Shown here: positions 1 through 10,300 of the stretch, in pieces
How the letters are laid out: each line of letters opens with the position of its first letter
Numbering within the stretch: the first letter of the stretch is position 1
Source of the DNA: Sediminibacillus massiliensis
GTDB lineage: Bacteria > Bacillota > Bacilli > Bacillales > Amphibacillaceae
Reading direction: 5' to 3'
NCBI RefSeq assembly: GCF_900156915.1
Contig: NZ_LT732535.1
Coordinates: forward strand, 1,203,823-1,267,822
DNA: 64,000 nt
Notes under the pieces: generated by a model
What the model was told of the DNA's origin: nothing
Databases searched by the model: none
The model's input: the letters and a program-made list of their open reading frames with translations, nothing else
Position numbers and translations under genes: made by a program

Positions 1-2
1 AA

Positions 3-1535
3 AAATCAAATCTTGTTGATCAAGCAAAGGAAGAAATCAAAGAAGTTTACCTAAATGACGAACGTCCATGGGTACTTGGATACAGTGGTGGAAAAGATTC
101 TACTGTTGTAGTTCAACTGGTATTTGATGCGTTATCAGAACTTGACCCAGACTTACTCACCAAAAAAGTGTATGTCATATCATCGGATACGTTAGTAGAA
201 ACACCTTTAATTATTCAATCCATCAATACTACATTGCGAAGAATAGAAGAAAAAGCTGTTGAGTTAAATCTACCAATAGAAACCCATAAGGTTCAGCCAA
301 TGGTTGAACAATCCTTCTGGGTTAATATTATTGGGAAAGGTTATCCCTCTCCTAACCAGCAATTCAGATGGTGTACAGATCGTTTGAAAATTGATCCTGC
401 AAACCAATTCATTACCGAAAAGGTAAATTCGTTCGGTGAAGTAATTATGGTGCTTGGAGTAAGGGAAAAAGAAAGCTCTACTCGAGCTAACGTTATAAAA
501 TCACATTCAGTTGACGGAAGAGTACTGATGCGACACTCAACTCTTTCCAACGCTTATGTATATGCACCCATTAAAGGCTTTGATTTGGATGATGTTTGGG
601 ATTATCTTCTAAGTGTAGAATCTCCATGGGGTGACGATAATTATGAGCTATACAGGCTTTACAGTGACTCAAGCAGCGGTGAGTGCCCTTTAGTAGTTGA
701 CCAGACAGTAAAAGAATCTGCTGGATCATGTGGTAATTCCCGATTTGGCTGCTGGGTTTGTACTGTTGTAAACGAAGATAAAGCTTTAACAGGTTTTATT
801 AACAACGGTCATGACTGGATGCGCCCTCTATTAGATTTTCGTAATTGGCTAACTTCGATTCGCGATGATCGCACGAAAAGAATGAAGTACCGAATGGGTG
901 GACAGATTTATTTTAATCCTGTGCAAATAAAACAAAAAAATGACGAACAATTCGTGTTAATACCTAAAAAAGGTAGCAGGCTAAAGCAAGAGATTTTGTT
1001 AAGTGAATTTGAAATCCTTGAAAGAAATGAATTAAAACAATACTTAAAAGATAATAATATAGACTTATCTACGTCCGATGATCCTAATATTCTTATTAAA
1101 GACGAGAATGGTAACTTGTGTAGATTAGGTCTTGGGCCGTTTACTTTAGAAGCAAGAAGAGAAATTTTACGTAGACTACTTGAAGTGCAAAAAGGGCTAC
1201 AGCACCCATCTGACGAAAGTTACGAATTAATTCAGGAAAGTGAGTTAAAAGAAATACGTAAGCATTGGTTTAATGATGGTGACTTTGAAGACAGCTTACC
1301 TTCTCTATACTCCGAAATTATGGAGCATAGCCTTAACTTTGAGAAAGATGAAAGACTTTTATTTAGTCAAGATGAACTTACTCAGCTTGAAATGATGTGT
1401 AAAGAGGAAGGTCTAGACTTTAAAACAGTCAAAAAACTGCTTTTAGTTGAAAAAGAATATACAGGATTAAAAGTTAGAAGAGGCTTAATGGATCAACTTG
1501 GATCTGTACTTAAACAAGATTACTTACACTTGTAG
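3..1535 (+). CDS. dndC: DndC, DNA phosphorothioation sulfurtransferase (5' end cut by the window)
   Basis: PAPS-reductase-like ATP-pyrophosphatase that works with DndA, DndD and DndE to replace a non-bridging backbone oxygen of DNA with sulfur. The frame is open from base 3, with no stop back to the window edge, so the internal GTG at 168 is not the start. The P-loop SGGKDS is encoded near base 92, before that GTG. Further landmarks are the RWCTDRLK segment (about base 370) and a cysteine set CPLV...SCGN...CWVC (about bases 684-760) expected to hold the DndC 4Fe-4S cluster. About 510 residues are visible, close to the usual family length, so only a few residues are missing. The gene is followed at 25 bp by dndD. 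dndB, if present, lies upstream of the window. Confidence 0.95.
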   Translation, partial: KSNLVDQAKEEIKEVYLNDERPWVLGYSGGKDSTVVVQLVFDALSELDPDLLTKKVYVISSDTLVETPLIIQSINTTLRRIEEKAVELNLPIETHKVQPMVEQSFWVNIIGKGYPSPNQQFRWCTDRLKIDPANQFITEKVNSFGEVIMVLGVREKESSTRANVIKSHSVDGRVLMRHSTLSNAYVYAPIKGFDLDDVWDYLLSVESPWGDDNYELYRLYSDSSSGECPLVVDQTVKESAGSCGNSRFGCWVCTVVNEDKALTGFINNGHDWMRPLLDFRNWLTSIRDDRTKRMKYRMGGQIYFNPVQIKQKNDEQFVLIPKKGSRLKQEILLSEFEILERNELKQYLKDNNIDLSTSDDPNILIKDENGNLCRLGLGPFTLEARREILRRLLEVQKGLQHPSDESYELIQESELKEIRKHWFNDGDFEDSLPSLYSEIMEHSLNFEKDERLLFSQDELTQLEMMCKEEGLDFKTVKKLLLVEKEYTGLKVRRGLMDQLGSVLKQDYLHL

Positions 1536-1559
1536 TCTCTAAGGAAAGGATACTAGATT

Positions 1560-3545
1560 ATGCTTTTTAAAAAAATTGCCCTTAACAATATAGGTCCATA
1601 TGAAGGAGTTAATGAATTCACTTTCACCTCTAGTGATGGCAAAAATTGCACATTAATAGGAGGTAACAACGGAGCAGGAAAAACAACTCTTTTAACAAGT
1701 GTAAGACTTGCATTATATGGTCCATTAGCTTATGGATTTAAAACAGAATCAAATGATTATATGAAGAAAATCAGTGCCTTACTCAATAGTAAGGCACTGA
1801 AGAAAAATGAAGGTAACTTTAACGTCCAATTAGATTTTTCTATGGTGGAAAATTTTAAGCGTGTAAACATATCTATCATCCGAAGTTGGCTTCCTGCTCC
1901 TAAAGGTATCAAGGAAAAAGTAGCTGTGATTAGAGAAAAAGTTCATTTAGATGAAGTGAAAAAGGACCTCTTCTTTGAAGATCTTAGAACTAGTTTTCCT
2001 CCTTCATTGCTAGAGTTGTGCCTATTTGATGGCGAAGAAATTACACAACTTACAAGTGAAGACAATTTGTCAAACTACCTACAGGAACTCTCTACTAAGA
2101 TCTTTAACCTTGATTTATTTCAAAGTCTGGAACAGGATTTAACAAGTTATGTTTCTCAAAGTTCACGTTCCAAAGAAGAAGCTAAACTTGAAGAAGAAAG
2201 AAATTTACTATCTGATGAAATAAAACAAAAAATCGATAATCTTAGCCAAGTTGATCAGCTGATTAATGATAAACATATGGCCTTAGAATCTATGAACGAT
2301 CGTTATAAATCTGTGAAAAATGATTTTGCTTTGCATGGCGGTCTTGCCATGGAAGAGCGAGAAAAGGTACAACAGGAAATCAACTCTGTAGAAGGACAAA
2401 GAAAACACATTGGCGAACAAATAAAGGATTTCATCGCTAAAGATCTTCCATTTTTCATCGCCCTACCAAGGCTTGTTCAATTAGTAGAACAGTTAAAAAG
2501 TGAGGAAGATTTTCATGTTTCTAATATACTTGTAGACAAAATTAATAACTTACCAATGGATGATATTATTAAAAACTTAGGTATTGAGAGCAATGATTCT
2601 AAAAGAGAAGCACTTAAGTCTGATTTGACCAATCGGTTAGCAACTGTTCAACAAGTATCCATCATTCATAATGCTTCCAAGACAGAAGCTCAACAGGTGT
2701 ATTCACTATTATCTACTACTAATGTCGATAAATTGAACACTTTTGGTAACTTGATAAGCGAGAACAAAGAATTATTATATAAAATACAGCGCTTGAAAAA
2801 GCAGTTAAAAGATAACGATGCTTCCCCTGAATTCGAAAATATGATTATCAAAATGGAAGAGTACAATAAAGAAATTGCAGAGCTTGAGAACGAACTATCT
2901 TTACTCGCTAATCAAAAACATGAGCATCAAGAAGACATTAATACCTTAAATAATAAGTATGAACGCGTAAAGCATAGCCTCTTCGATATTCAAAAGACTA
3001 AGTCTTCCTTTGATGAGTCACAAAAAATTATTAATATCAGTAAAAGATTTCAAGAAAAACAGCTAAGAAATAAAGTAAAAGACGTAGAATATTTTTCTTC
3101 AAAAATGTTTAAAGACCTATTGAGGAAAAAGGAATTTATTAATCAAATACAAATTAATCCTAAGGACTTTAAGTTAAGAATTCTTGATTCAAACAATGAA
3201 GAAATAAATAAGGATATCTTATCGGCTGGTGAAAAAGAATTACTTGTTTTATCGGTAATTTGGGGTACCATTGCTGCTTCCAAAAAGGAACTTCCATTTA
3301 TCCTTGATACATTATTAGGTCGTTTAGATAGAGAACATAAAAGTTCGATCGTTTCCAAGCTTATACCAAAATTTGGAGTGCAAACGATCATACTTTCCAC
3401 CGATTCAGAAATTGATGAGCAATTATATAATTCACTCTCCAATTTCATTGCTAATAAATACACGCTTAATTATGACACTATAAACAAACGAACACATATA
3501 GAACCTCATTTCTTTCATATTGCATCAAAGAAGGTGAATAGTTAA
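1560..3545 (+). CDS. dndD: DndD, SMC/Rad50-like ATPase of DNA phosphorothioation
   Basis: A 661-residue ATPase of the Dnd DNA-sulfur-modification complex. Walker A GGNNGAGKTT is at residues 34-43. A long central charged region with heptad character (about 190-500) predicts coiled coil. The ABC-type signature LSAGEKE and a Walker B-like FILDTLLGRLD follow near the C-terminus. This is the SMC/RecF-like layout known for DndD, which is thought to couple ATP hydrolysis to strand opening or nicking during modification. The start has an AAGGA ribosome site in the gap after dndC. The stop overlaps the dndE start (TAATG), so the two are translationally coupled. Confidence 0.95.
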   Translation: MLFKKIALNNIGPYEGVNEFTFTSSDGKNCTLIGGNNGAGKTTLLTSVRLALYGPLAYGFKTESNDYMKKISALLNSKALKKNEGNFNVQLDFSMVENFKRVNISIIRSWLPAPKGIKEKVAVIREKVHLDEVKKDLFFEDLRTSFPPSLLELCLFDGEEITQLTSEDNLSNYLQELSTKIFNLDLFQSLEQDLTSYVSQSSRSKEEAKLEEERNLLSDEIKQKIDNLSQVDQLINDKHMALESMNDRYKSVKNDFALHGGLAMEEREKVQQEINSVEGQRKHIGEQIKDFIAKDLPFFIALPRLVQLVEQLKSEEDFHVSNILVDKINNLPMDDIIKNLGIESNDSKREALKSDLTNRLATVQQVSIIHNASKTEAQQVYSLLSTTNVDKLNTFGNLISENKELLYKIQRLKKQLKDNDASPEFENMIIKMEEYNKEIAELENELSLLANQKHEHQEDINTLNNKYERVKHSLFDIQKTKSSFDESQKIINISKRFQEKQLRNKVKDVEYFSSKMFKDLLRKKEFINQIQINPKDFKLRILDSNNEEINKDILSAGEKELLVLSVIWGTIAASKKELPFILDTLLGRLDREHKSSIVSKLIPKFGVQTIILSTDSEIDEQLYNSLSNFIANKYTLNYDTINKRTHIEPHFFHIASKKVNS

Positions 3546-3937
3546 TGAATTTTCGTCTTAAAACAACTGCAAGTACAGGCGAAGTATTAAAAAAGCTTCA
3601 AAGTTCAACTGGTCTAACACCAAATCTATTAGCTCGAATTGCTATTTCACTTTCTGTTTTAGAACCCAGTTCACCCGATGAAGTGCAAACTGACAGTAAT
3701 GGACTGGAGTTTAACCGTAATACCCTAACAGGGGATCAAGATTATTTCTATAAATCGTTAATCATTCAACATGCGAACGAAGAAATATCAGAAGAAGAAT
3801 ACTTCCCTCAACTGTTCAATGCACACTTAACTAGAGGAGTAAAACTTCTTGATAATGAATATCAGCATGCAAGGAACTATGATAAGCTGCTTAATAATCT
3901 TATCACTCTAGCCCAAGGTCACCTCAAGGAGGTTTAA
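3545..3937 (+). CDS. dndE: DndE, phosphorothioation accessory protein
   Basis: A small 130-residue protein that starts inside the dndD stop codon. Its opening (FRLKTTASTGEVLKKLQSSTG followed by LTPNLLARIAISLSV) is the helical DndE pattern. Family members are 110-130 residues, bind nicked DNA and are needed for sulfur incorporation. The order C-D-E in one tightly packed operon supports the call. The stop is only 6 bases before the dndA GTG. Confidence 0.92.
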   Translation: MNFRLKTTASTGEVLKKLQSSTGLTPNLLARIAISLSVLEPSSPDEVQTDSNGLEFNRNTLTGDQDYFYKSLIIQHANEEISEEEYFPQLFNAHLTRGVKLLDNEYQHARNYDKLLNNLITLAQGHLKEV

Positions 3938-3943
3938 TTAAAA

Positions 3944-5062
3944 GTGCTCTATCTTGATAACAGTGCAACAACTTCTATCCTTCCAGAAGTAAAAGATAAA
4001 ATGTTGACTTATCTAACAACTGAGTTCGGCAATCCATCAGGAAAGTATTACAGCTTGGCAGAAACTGCGGATGCTGCCATCAATGAAGCTAGAACTCACG
4101 TATCCAAACTCTTTAACTCGAAAGAAATTGAAGTCATATTTACTAGCGGTGCAACGGAAAGTAATAACATGGTCTTAAAAGGTGTGGCAGACCGTTACTC
4201 CGATAAAGGTAATCATATTATCACATCTAAAACAGAACATAAGGCTGTTTTAGACGTATGTGAATATCTTGAAACAAAGGGTTATGAGGTCACTTACCTA
4301 GATGTAGACCAGTATGGAAGAGTCAATCCAGAAGAATTATCTCAAGCAATCACTTCGAATACCATTTTGGTTAGTATTATTTGGGGCAATAATGAACTTG
4401 GTTCGTTAAATGATATTGAAACACTTTCTAATATATGTAAAGAAAATAACGTCTTTTTCCATACAGATGCTACTCAGGTTGCAGGAAAAATAGAAATAGA
4501 TTGGGATAGCTTTCCCGGGGTCAGCTTCTTATCTTGTTCGGCACATAAAATGCACGGTCCTAAAGGAGTTGGCGCCGTTTTAATTAGAAGTGATCAATAT
4601 GGTAAGTTAATTTCACTTACTCCCCTCCTACATGGCGGTGGTCAAGAAAAGAATATTAGAAGCGGAACATACTCGGTTCATAATATCGTTGGTTTTGGTG
4701 AGGCTGCAAGAATTGCGGAAGAAAAGCTAGTAGGCAATCATGCTCATTTAGAAGAGCTCGAGCAAATCCTTAAAAATACATTAGCCAGCAAGTTTAAAGA
4801 TAATATCTCTTTTAATTCGGATGATAAGAATAAGATTCCTGGCATTGTAAATGTGCGTTTTATTGGATTAAATAATGAAATCTTACTAAAGAAGTTATCA
4901 CCTATTATTGCAGCATCTACAGGATCTAGTTGTAGTAGTACAAAGCCCTCTTATGTGTTACAGGCTATTGGACTAGACATAAAGAGCGTAAGAGAATCAG
5001 TTCGCTTTTCGTTGTCTCCTTATACGTCTATTAAGGAACTTGGAATACTTGATGAACTTTGA
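3944..5062 (+). CDS. dndA: DndA, IscS/NifS-like cysteine desulfurase
   Basis: A PLP-dependent cysteine desulfurase, 372 residues, that supplies sulfur to DndC. It has the N-terminal YLDNSATT motif, the PLP-binding lysine in SAHKMHGPKG, TGATESNN-type contacts (SGATESNN) and the catalytic cysteine in STGSSCSS. The start is GTG with a strong AAGGAGG about 13 bases upstream. In many organisms dndA is divergent from dndBCDE or replaced by a genomic iscS. Here it is the last gene of the same operon, which supports a dedicated role. A terminator follows within 10 bases. Confidence 0.92.
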   Translation: MLYLDNSATTSILPEVKDKMLTYLTTEFGNPSGKYYSLAETADAAINEARTHVSKLFNSKEIEVIFTSGATESNNMVLKGVADRYSDKGNHIITSKTEHKAVLDVCEYLETKGYEVTYLDVDQYGRVNPEELSQAITSNTILVSIIWGNNELGSLNDIETLSNICKENNVFFHTDATQVAGKIEIDWDSFPGVSFLSCSAHKMHGPKGVGAVLIRSDQYGKLISLTPLLHGGGQEKNIRSGTYSVHNIVGFGEAARIAEEKLVGNHAHLEELEQILKNTLASKFKDNISFNSDDKNKIPGIVNVRFIGLNNEILLKKLSPIIAASTGSSCSSTKPSYVLQAIGLDIKSVRESVRFSLSPYTSIKELGILDEL

Positions 5063-5069
5063 ATTGAAT

Positions 5070-5110
5070 TTAAAAATAGACTTAACCAATTTGTTAGGTC
5101 TATTTTTTAT
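5070..5110 (+). terminator. Rho-independent terminator of the dnd operon
   Basis: The inverted repeat AATAGACTTAAC / GTTAGGTCTATT with a short AT loop and a following T-run sits just after the dndA stop. An A-rich left flank could make it bidirectional and serve the convergent SIR2 remnant. Confidence 0.8.
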
Positions 5111-5172
5111 TTGTATTGATTATTAATTGACTCCACGGAACTCAGGAATAATATTATAGCTATTCTCTTGAG

Positions 5173-6670
5173 TCACACTTTTAGCCTCTTTAAAATTTCT
5201 GGTATTTCATTATAATCATCAATCCATATAATATTTAATCCAAGCTCTTTAAAGTACTCTTCCTGTAATTGCTGGTTAGCAATGTCAAATTTTTCAATAC
5301 TTATGGCGTTTACTTTATCAATATCTTCATTATTTAATAATGATTCTCTTTTTAATATTACAAAATGTTTACAAACTTCACCTTCTTGTTTTCTCATCGC
5401 AATATCAAGCAATCTTCGCAGATTAGGATCTGAACATTGACAGACCTATAAATAAACAAGTATATTCTCTTAAGTAGTTTAATTGTATTAGATTAGCCCA
5501 ATTATAGGGGGCAAGCATCAATTTATGATATCCTTCCTCAGAAAATACCAATAAACTCTTAAAAAGATCTTCATATTCATCAAGATTTCTAGGCAAGAAT
5601 CCATGTACGTGAAATATGCCTAATTCGTCATTTGATGGTATATCTGCTTCTCTATAAACTGTTCTATGTTTTATTCTGTATTTACTAAAATAAAGTTCCA
5701 GTAGATCATCAAAATTATAATTAACAACCCCCTGTATCCCCACTCCACTTCTTACAGGAAGACATAACTGAGTTATTTCCGTTAAAATCTCTGATTCATT
5801 AGTACAATTACTATACAAAATGTTTGATAAGGTATTTGTAAAACCATTTTTCAAGCCTTTTCTAATATACCTAGCCAATAATAAAGGAGAACTCCCATTA
5901 TTTTGTTTTAAATGGTTAAGAATCAAATTTTTATCATCTTCACTTAACTTAATATCAAACTCACTTAATTTGTTACTAATTAGCGATACAAGTAAACTTG
6001 TAATTAACTTTTCCCATGTTGGTATCTTTGCATCTCTTGAGATTCCCGCTCCAACAAATAGAACTGATTTATCCGAATAATAGTTTGCTCTGAGTTCTTG
6101 AATATATTCCTAACGTTTTGATCTCCAATCGTCTTTAGTTTCCTCATTAACACTTTTTAATATTGTTGTAGAAAATAATAGATCTGATATATTTTCATAA
6201 GCCCTTTCTACTTCTTCAGGGTATTTAATAAATATTTTATCAATGTCATAAATATCCCAGACAAATACATTAACTCTTAAGTTTTGGAAGTAAAGCTCCT
6301 TGAGTTCTTCCTTTTCCCCTTTTGTTAAATCTATTGGAATAATTAAAATGAAGTTTTGTATAGTTTTCGATAACTCCAGAAACTTCTTACTAGTTATTTC
6401 TATGTTGTTTGATAGACGTTTAATAAGGTACTTTTTGCTCTTGAGGAGTTTAATTTCAACACTTGTACTTTTCTTAAAAACACCAAAACCCTCGGGAGCG
6501 TATCCATCTAATTAACGTCCTTTAAAACCACGGTAATTAGCAAAAAAAGGTTTGTTTAAGCTCTTAATATGTAATGCTAATAAATTTAAGATTAATGTTT
6601 CGGCCAACATGTAAGACCTTCTTTAATTGTTGACTGATAATAACTCTTCAAATATTTTTCTTGTATCCAT
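5173..6670 (-). pseudogene. Broken nuclease-SIR2 fusion gene, candidate defence effector
   Basis: Read on the minus strand from an ATG at 6670 (ribosome site AAGGTGAG) this is one nearly continuous frame of about 500 codons. It is interrupted by TAA at 6623-6625, TAA at 6512-6514 and TAG at 6110-6112, plus a one-base insertion near 5429 that shifts the last 80 codons. The N-terminal third contains LDGYAPEGF followed by VEIK, a PD-(D/E)XK-nuclease-like signature. The middle contains a SIR2/sirtuin NAD-binding start LFVGAGISRDAK, then GVVNYNFDD and IFHVHGFLP. Removing the extra T restores GLSMSDPNLRRLL, the conserved SIR2 end. SIR2 domains in phage defence deplete NAD. Position next to dnd suggests a lost partner effector. 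The frame is otherwise well kept, so inactivation looks recent. Readthrough cannot be excluded. Confidence 0.8.
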
Positions 6671-6845
6671 TTTCTCACCTTTTTTTGAATTAGTTTCGAT
6701 TAGCTTGAAAACAATATATACCTCAACTTATACTACTATTACTTAAATGTGTTCTTTCCTCCTTCAACAATTCTTATTCTCTATTTTCACAAGCATATCC
6801 TTCAAGAAATATTAAGTTATAGTAGAAATATTTAAACTCTAACCC

Positions 6846-7100
6846 TCAGCCCCCGATAAACTTTCTTAACAACTCGACAATATTAACCTCTTCCTTTGAT
6901 GGAAAATTATTTTCAGAAGGTTCTTCCCATACTGCTCTCTTAGCCTGTCCATAACCCGAGGAAGAAAGTAATGCCATTGTGCTTTCTTTGATACAGTAGT
7001 AAGGTAGAACTTCTGTCATAAGTGTAAGATTATCCTTACGTGGATAGAAGAGACTGGAATTGAGGAAGGAAATAATTGATTTAAGATGGAAAGGAAGGAG
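6846..7100 (-). pseudogene. Unidentified C-terminal gene remnant
   Basis: The minus strand is open for about 80 codons up to a TGA at 6846-6848. The encoded text (for example SLFYPRKDNLTLMTEVLPYY and later GYGQAKRAVWEEP) is non-repetitive and protein-like, but no start with a good ribosome site is visible and I cannot name the family. It lies between the SIR2 pseudogene and the helicase gene, so it may be the 3' end of a deleted defence gene. The remaining bases of 6671-7339 hold only this frame and one hairpin. Confidence 0.35.
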
Positions 7101-7242
7101 GATTTAATTTAATTCTTTTGGCCGCTCTAGCCATGGAATTATAGTTTTTCTTTTCTCTTTTTTAAGTATCCATGATATAAGCAGAAAGAAAAAAAGTCGT
7201 ACACCTCCCTATCTTCTATATTTTCCCATAAAATAAAAAGAA

Positions 7243-7267
7243 AAGAACACCTTGGTAGGTGCTCTAA
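7243..7267 (-). terminator. Terminator-like hairpin after the helicase gene
   Basis: AGAACACCT tggt AGGTGCTCT forms a 9-bp stem. A-rich and T-rich flanks make it plausible in both directions. It lies about 75 bases 3' of the helicase stop. Confidence 0.6.
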
Positions 7268-7339
7268 TTTATTTAGTATTAATTGTTATTGGAAACCCTA
7301 CTATAGAATAATTCTACAGAGAGCACACCATCCTTGTCT

Positions 7340-10300
7340 TTAGGCCCTTTGTTTCACCTTTTCTTTTACTTTATCTTCGTCAACCAATCCCCTGATCAAT
7401 TGATCAATCTTTTCAAGTTCAGTACTCGGATTTTTCCACCAGTTTCTGCTCCAAATACGGGCAATCTTCCATCCTCTTCCTTCCAGAAACCTTTGTCTGT
7501 ATATATCCCTTTCCCTGGCTGATGGGGCACTGTGATACATTGCTCCGTCACATTCTACTCCAAGAATATATTTTTCCGGATCTTTCGGATGAACAATAGC
7601 AAGGTCTATCCTATAACCGGACATACCGACTTGCGTGTCTACTGTATAACCAATATTGGTTAATTGTTCATAAACCTGTGTTTCAAAAGGAGAATCGAAA
7701 CTCAACTCTTGATCTTGCCGCTTCGTGTTGATTTCCTCGTTCAAATTGGTTAGAACAGATTCTGCTGTTTCTTTTTGTATGTTTGAGACAGCCAAAGCAT
7801 ACTCCATGTAACTTTTTAAAAATTTTGGACCGTCATTCTTGGTTCCTGCTACATTCAACTCATGAGGTTCAATACTTGAAACAAGGTGAATTTCCTCTTT
7901 AGCTCGCGTGACCGCAACGTTCAAGCGGTTTTCTCCTCCTCGCTGGCCCAGCGTGCCGAAACGACTATACACACGTCCTTCTTTATTTTTGGCATATCCA
8001 ATCGAGAATAGAATGATGTCCCGCTCATCTCCCTGCACGTTCTCGATGTTTTTAACAAAAATCCGTTCATCCATGTCCTTACTCATCATCTGTTGATAAA
8101 CCACATTAAATTCTTCGTCATTTTCAGCTAAGTCATCGATATAATCGATAATTTTGTCCTGTTGTTTGGCGTTAAATGTAATGATTCCGACAGATTTATT
8201 TGGATTCTTTATCAGCAGCTCTTTTAGTAAGTTTACAACCTCTTTTGCTTCTATTACATTGCACTGGTTAAGCCATCTACCATCCACCTTGTGCCACTGT
8301 AGTGAAGAAGGCTCTTTTAAGTGTTCAACATTTGGCGCAATCTGCATATTAGCATTATAGAAAGCATGGTTAGAAAAATTGATCAGTTCTTCTGATTTGG
8401 AACGGTAATGCCACTGCAGCATTTTGCTTGGGAAGACCCGTTTCGCCAGGTTCAGCAAGCTCTCCGATTCCTGGAGGTTATTTTCATCCTCTTCGTCTTC
8501 ATCCGCTTCTAAACCACCCTTAAACAAACTAGAAGGTGGTAATTGCTTTTCATCCCCAGCCACTATAACTTGCGAACCTCTGTAAATAGCCGGAATTCCG
8601 TTTTCAATCGTACACTGGGAAGCTTCATCAAAGATAACAATATCAAACAGCTCTTTTTCTAACGGAAAAATGGCAGAAGCTGTTTCCGGAGAAACAAGCC
8701 ATACCGGCATAACATCAAGCAACCCTTCCAAGGAGTACATTTGGACAAGTTTACGTACCGGCCAAACCTGCCTTTTTTTACCCGTCTGGTGAGCGATACC
8801 TTTGATTGCTTTGCCGTTTTGGTTCTTTACTTCATTCAGTGTTTTCAACAACCGATTTTTCAATACTTTTGCTGAAAGTGCTTTTTTCTTCTCTAGTAAT
8901 TCCTTAAAGTTTTCCCTTAATTTTTCAAACTCTTCCGTACCTACTTTTGTCAGCACACGATGCTTCCTTTCAATTTCATCAATCCAGTGAATATAGGCTG
9001 ACTGTTCGACAATGTCGACCCATTGATCAGTCAATTGGCTATGCTCTTCACTCTTACCCTTTAATTCATCAATGATTGTTTTAATAAAAGGAAGGCTCTC
9101 ATCGTAAATGCGATCCATATGTCGTAAGTCTTCAAAATCCTGAATGACATACTCTTGCTGCTTTTGAAGTTCTGATAACGGGATATCACCTTTTGCTATT
9201 TGTTCATAGTAACGGTTCACTTTATCATCTGTAAAATAAGCAGATAGTTGTTTTACTTCCTTAGACATTTTATCGGAGACTTGGGAAAGATCATAAAGAA
9301 TCTTTAAACTTTCACGCAGTTTCGGCCATTCTTTGGAAGACAATCCTTTAAATTTGTCCCCTTCCGACAACTCTTCTACAATTGTTTTTCCTGCAAATGA
9401 AGTCCACCACCAAAGACGCAGTTTCTGTAGTGTCTTCTTTTCCTCAGGATTAAGGTCTTCGTAAATTTTTTCTAATTTGTCGCCGACTTCCCAACTGTAT
9501 TCCGGAGTAATATCTTCCCGATCAAAATGCTCCAAAAATTCCACGCTCTGTTTGGCTTGCTCTGTTGCCTTTTTTAATACTTCCACAATTGTCAGCCTGT
9601 CTTTGATTTCCAAGGTTGAAAAAGGCTTTCGCTCTTTTAACGGATAATCGTCTTTGCCAAATCGTTTATAGTTATCGCCATAAGAGAAAATAGTTGCCAA
9701 AACATCGTCTAAGTTGTCTTTGTTTAAATCATTCATGACGTTTTCCAACTTAAGAATAACTTCCTGCTCTGTCATAGGTTCGCCTCTGCTGTACAAGTCA
9801 AAAGCCCGAAAACCATGAGGCTGAACTTCATATAGCCCTTTAGCAATGGCATCCAACTCTTCTTCACATTTGGCAATCTTGTTTGAAAGCTGCTCAAATT
9901 CCGATTCAAGACTCTCCGAATATTCGTCTATGGTGAGTCTTGTATTTAACTTCTGATACAATGCTTTTCTGTCCGTTTTTTCGTCATGCAGCAAACTGAC
10001 ATTGGGAGAAAGACCCAGTCCATCCAGACGCTGATAGACGACATCAAGCGCCGCTCGTTTTTGGCAAACCAGCAAAACTTTTTTCTGTTGGGCAATAGCG
10101 TCAGCAATGATGTTTACGATAACTTGTGACTTACCAGTACCTGGTGGTCCGTGAATGACCAGCCCTTTGGTTGTTTCCATTGATTCAATAATCTCTTCTT
10201 GGGAAGCATCTGTATCAAGCACAAAGAACTTTTCTTTTTCTGCTTTTTTGGATGGCTGGCCCGATGACTGCTCACCAGGGGAAAGGTTGTCTACTACCTC

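Noticed and set aside
5820-6515. Plus-strand open frames inside the SIR2 pseudogene
   Set aside because: Sequence is unlike any protein, and the opposite strand has conserved SIR2 motifs.
6835-6880. AGCCCCCGAT...ACTCGAC resembling the cassette repeat
   Set aside because: Only GGGGGC and TCGAG match, with wrong spacing, and it lies inside a protein-like frame. Treated as chance.
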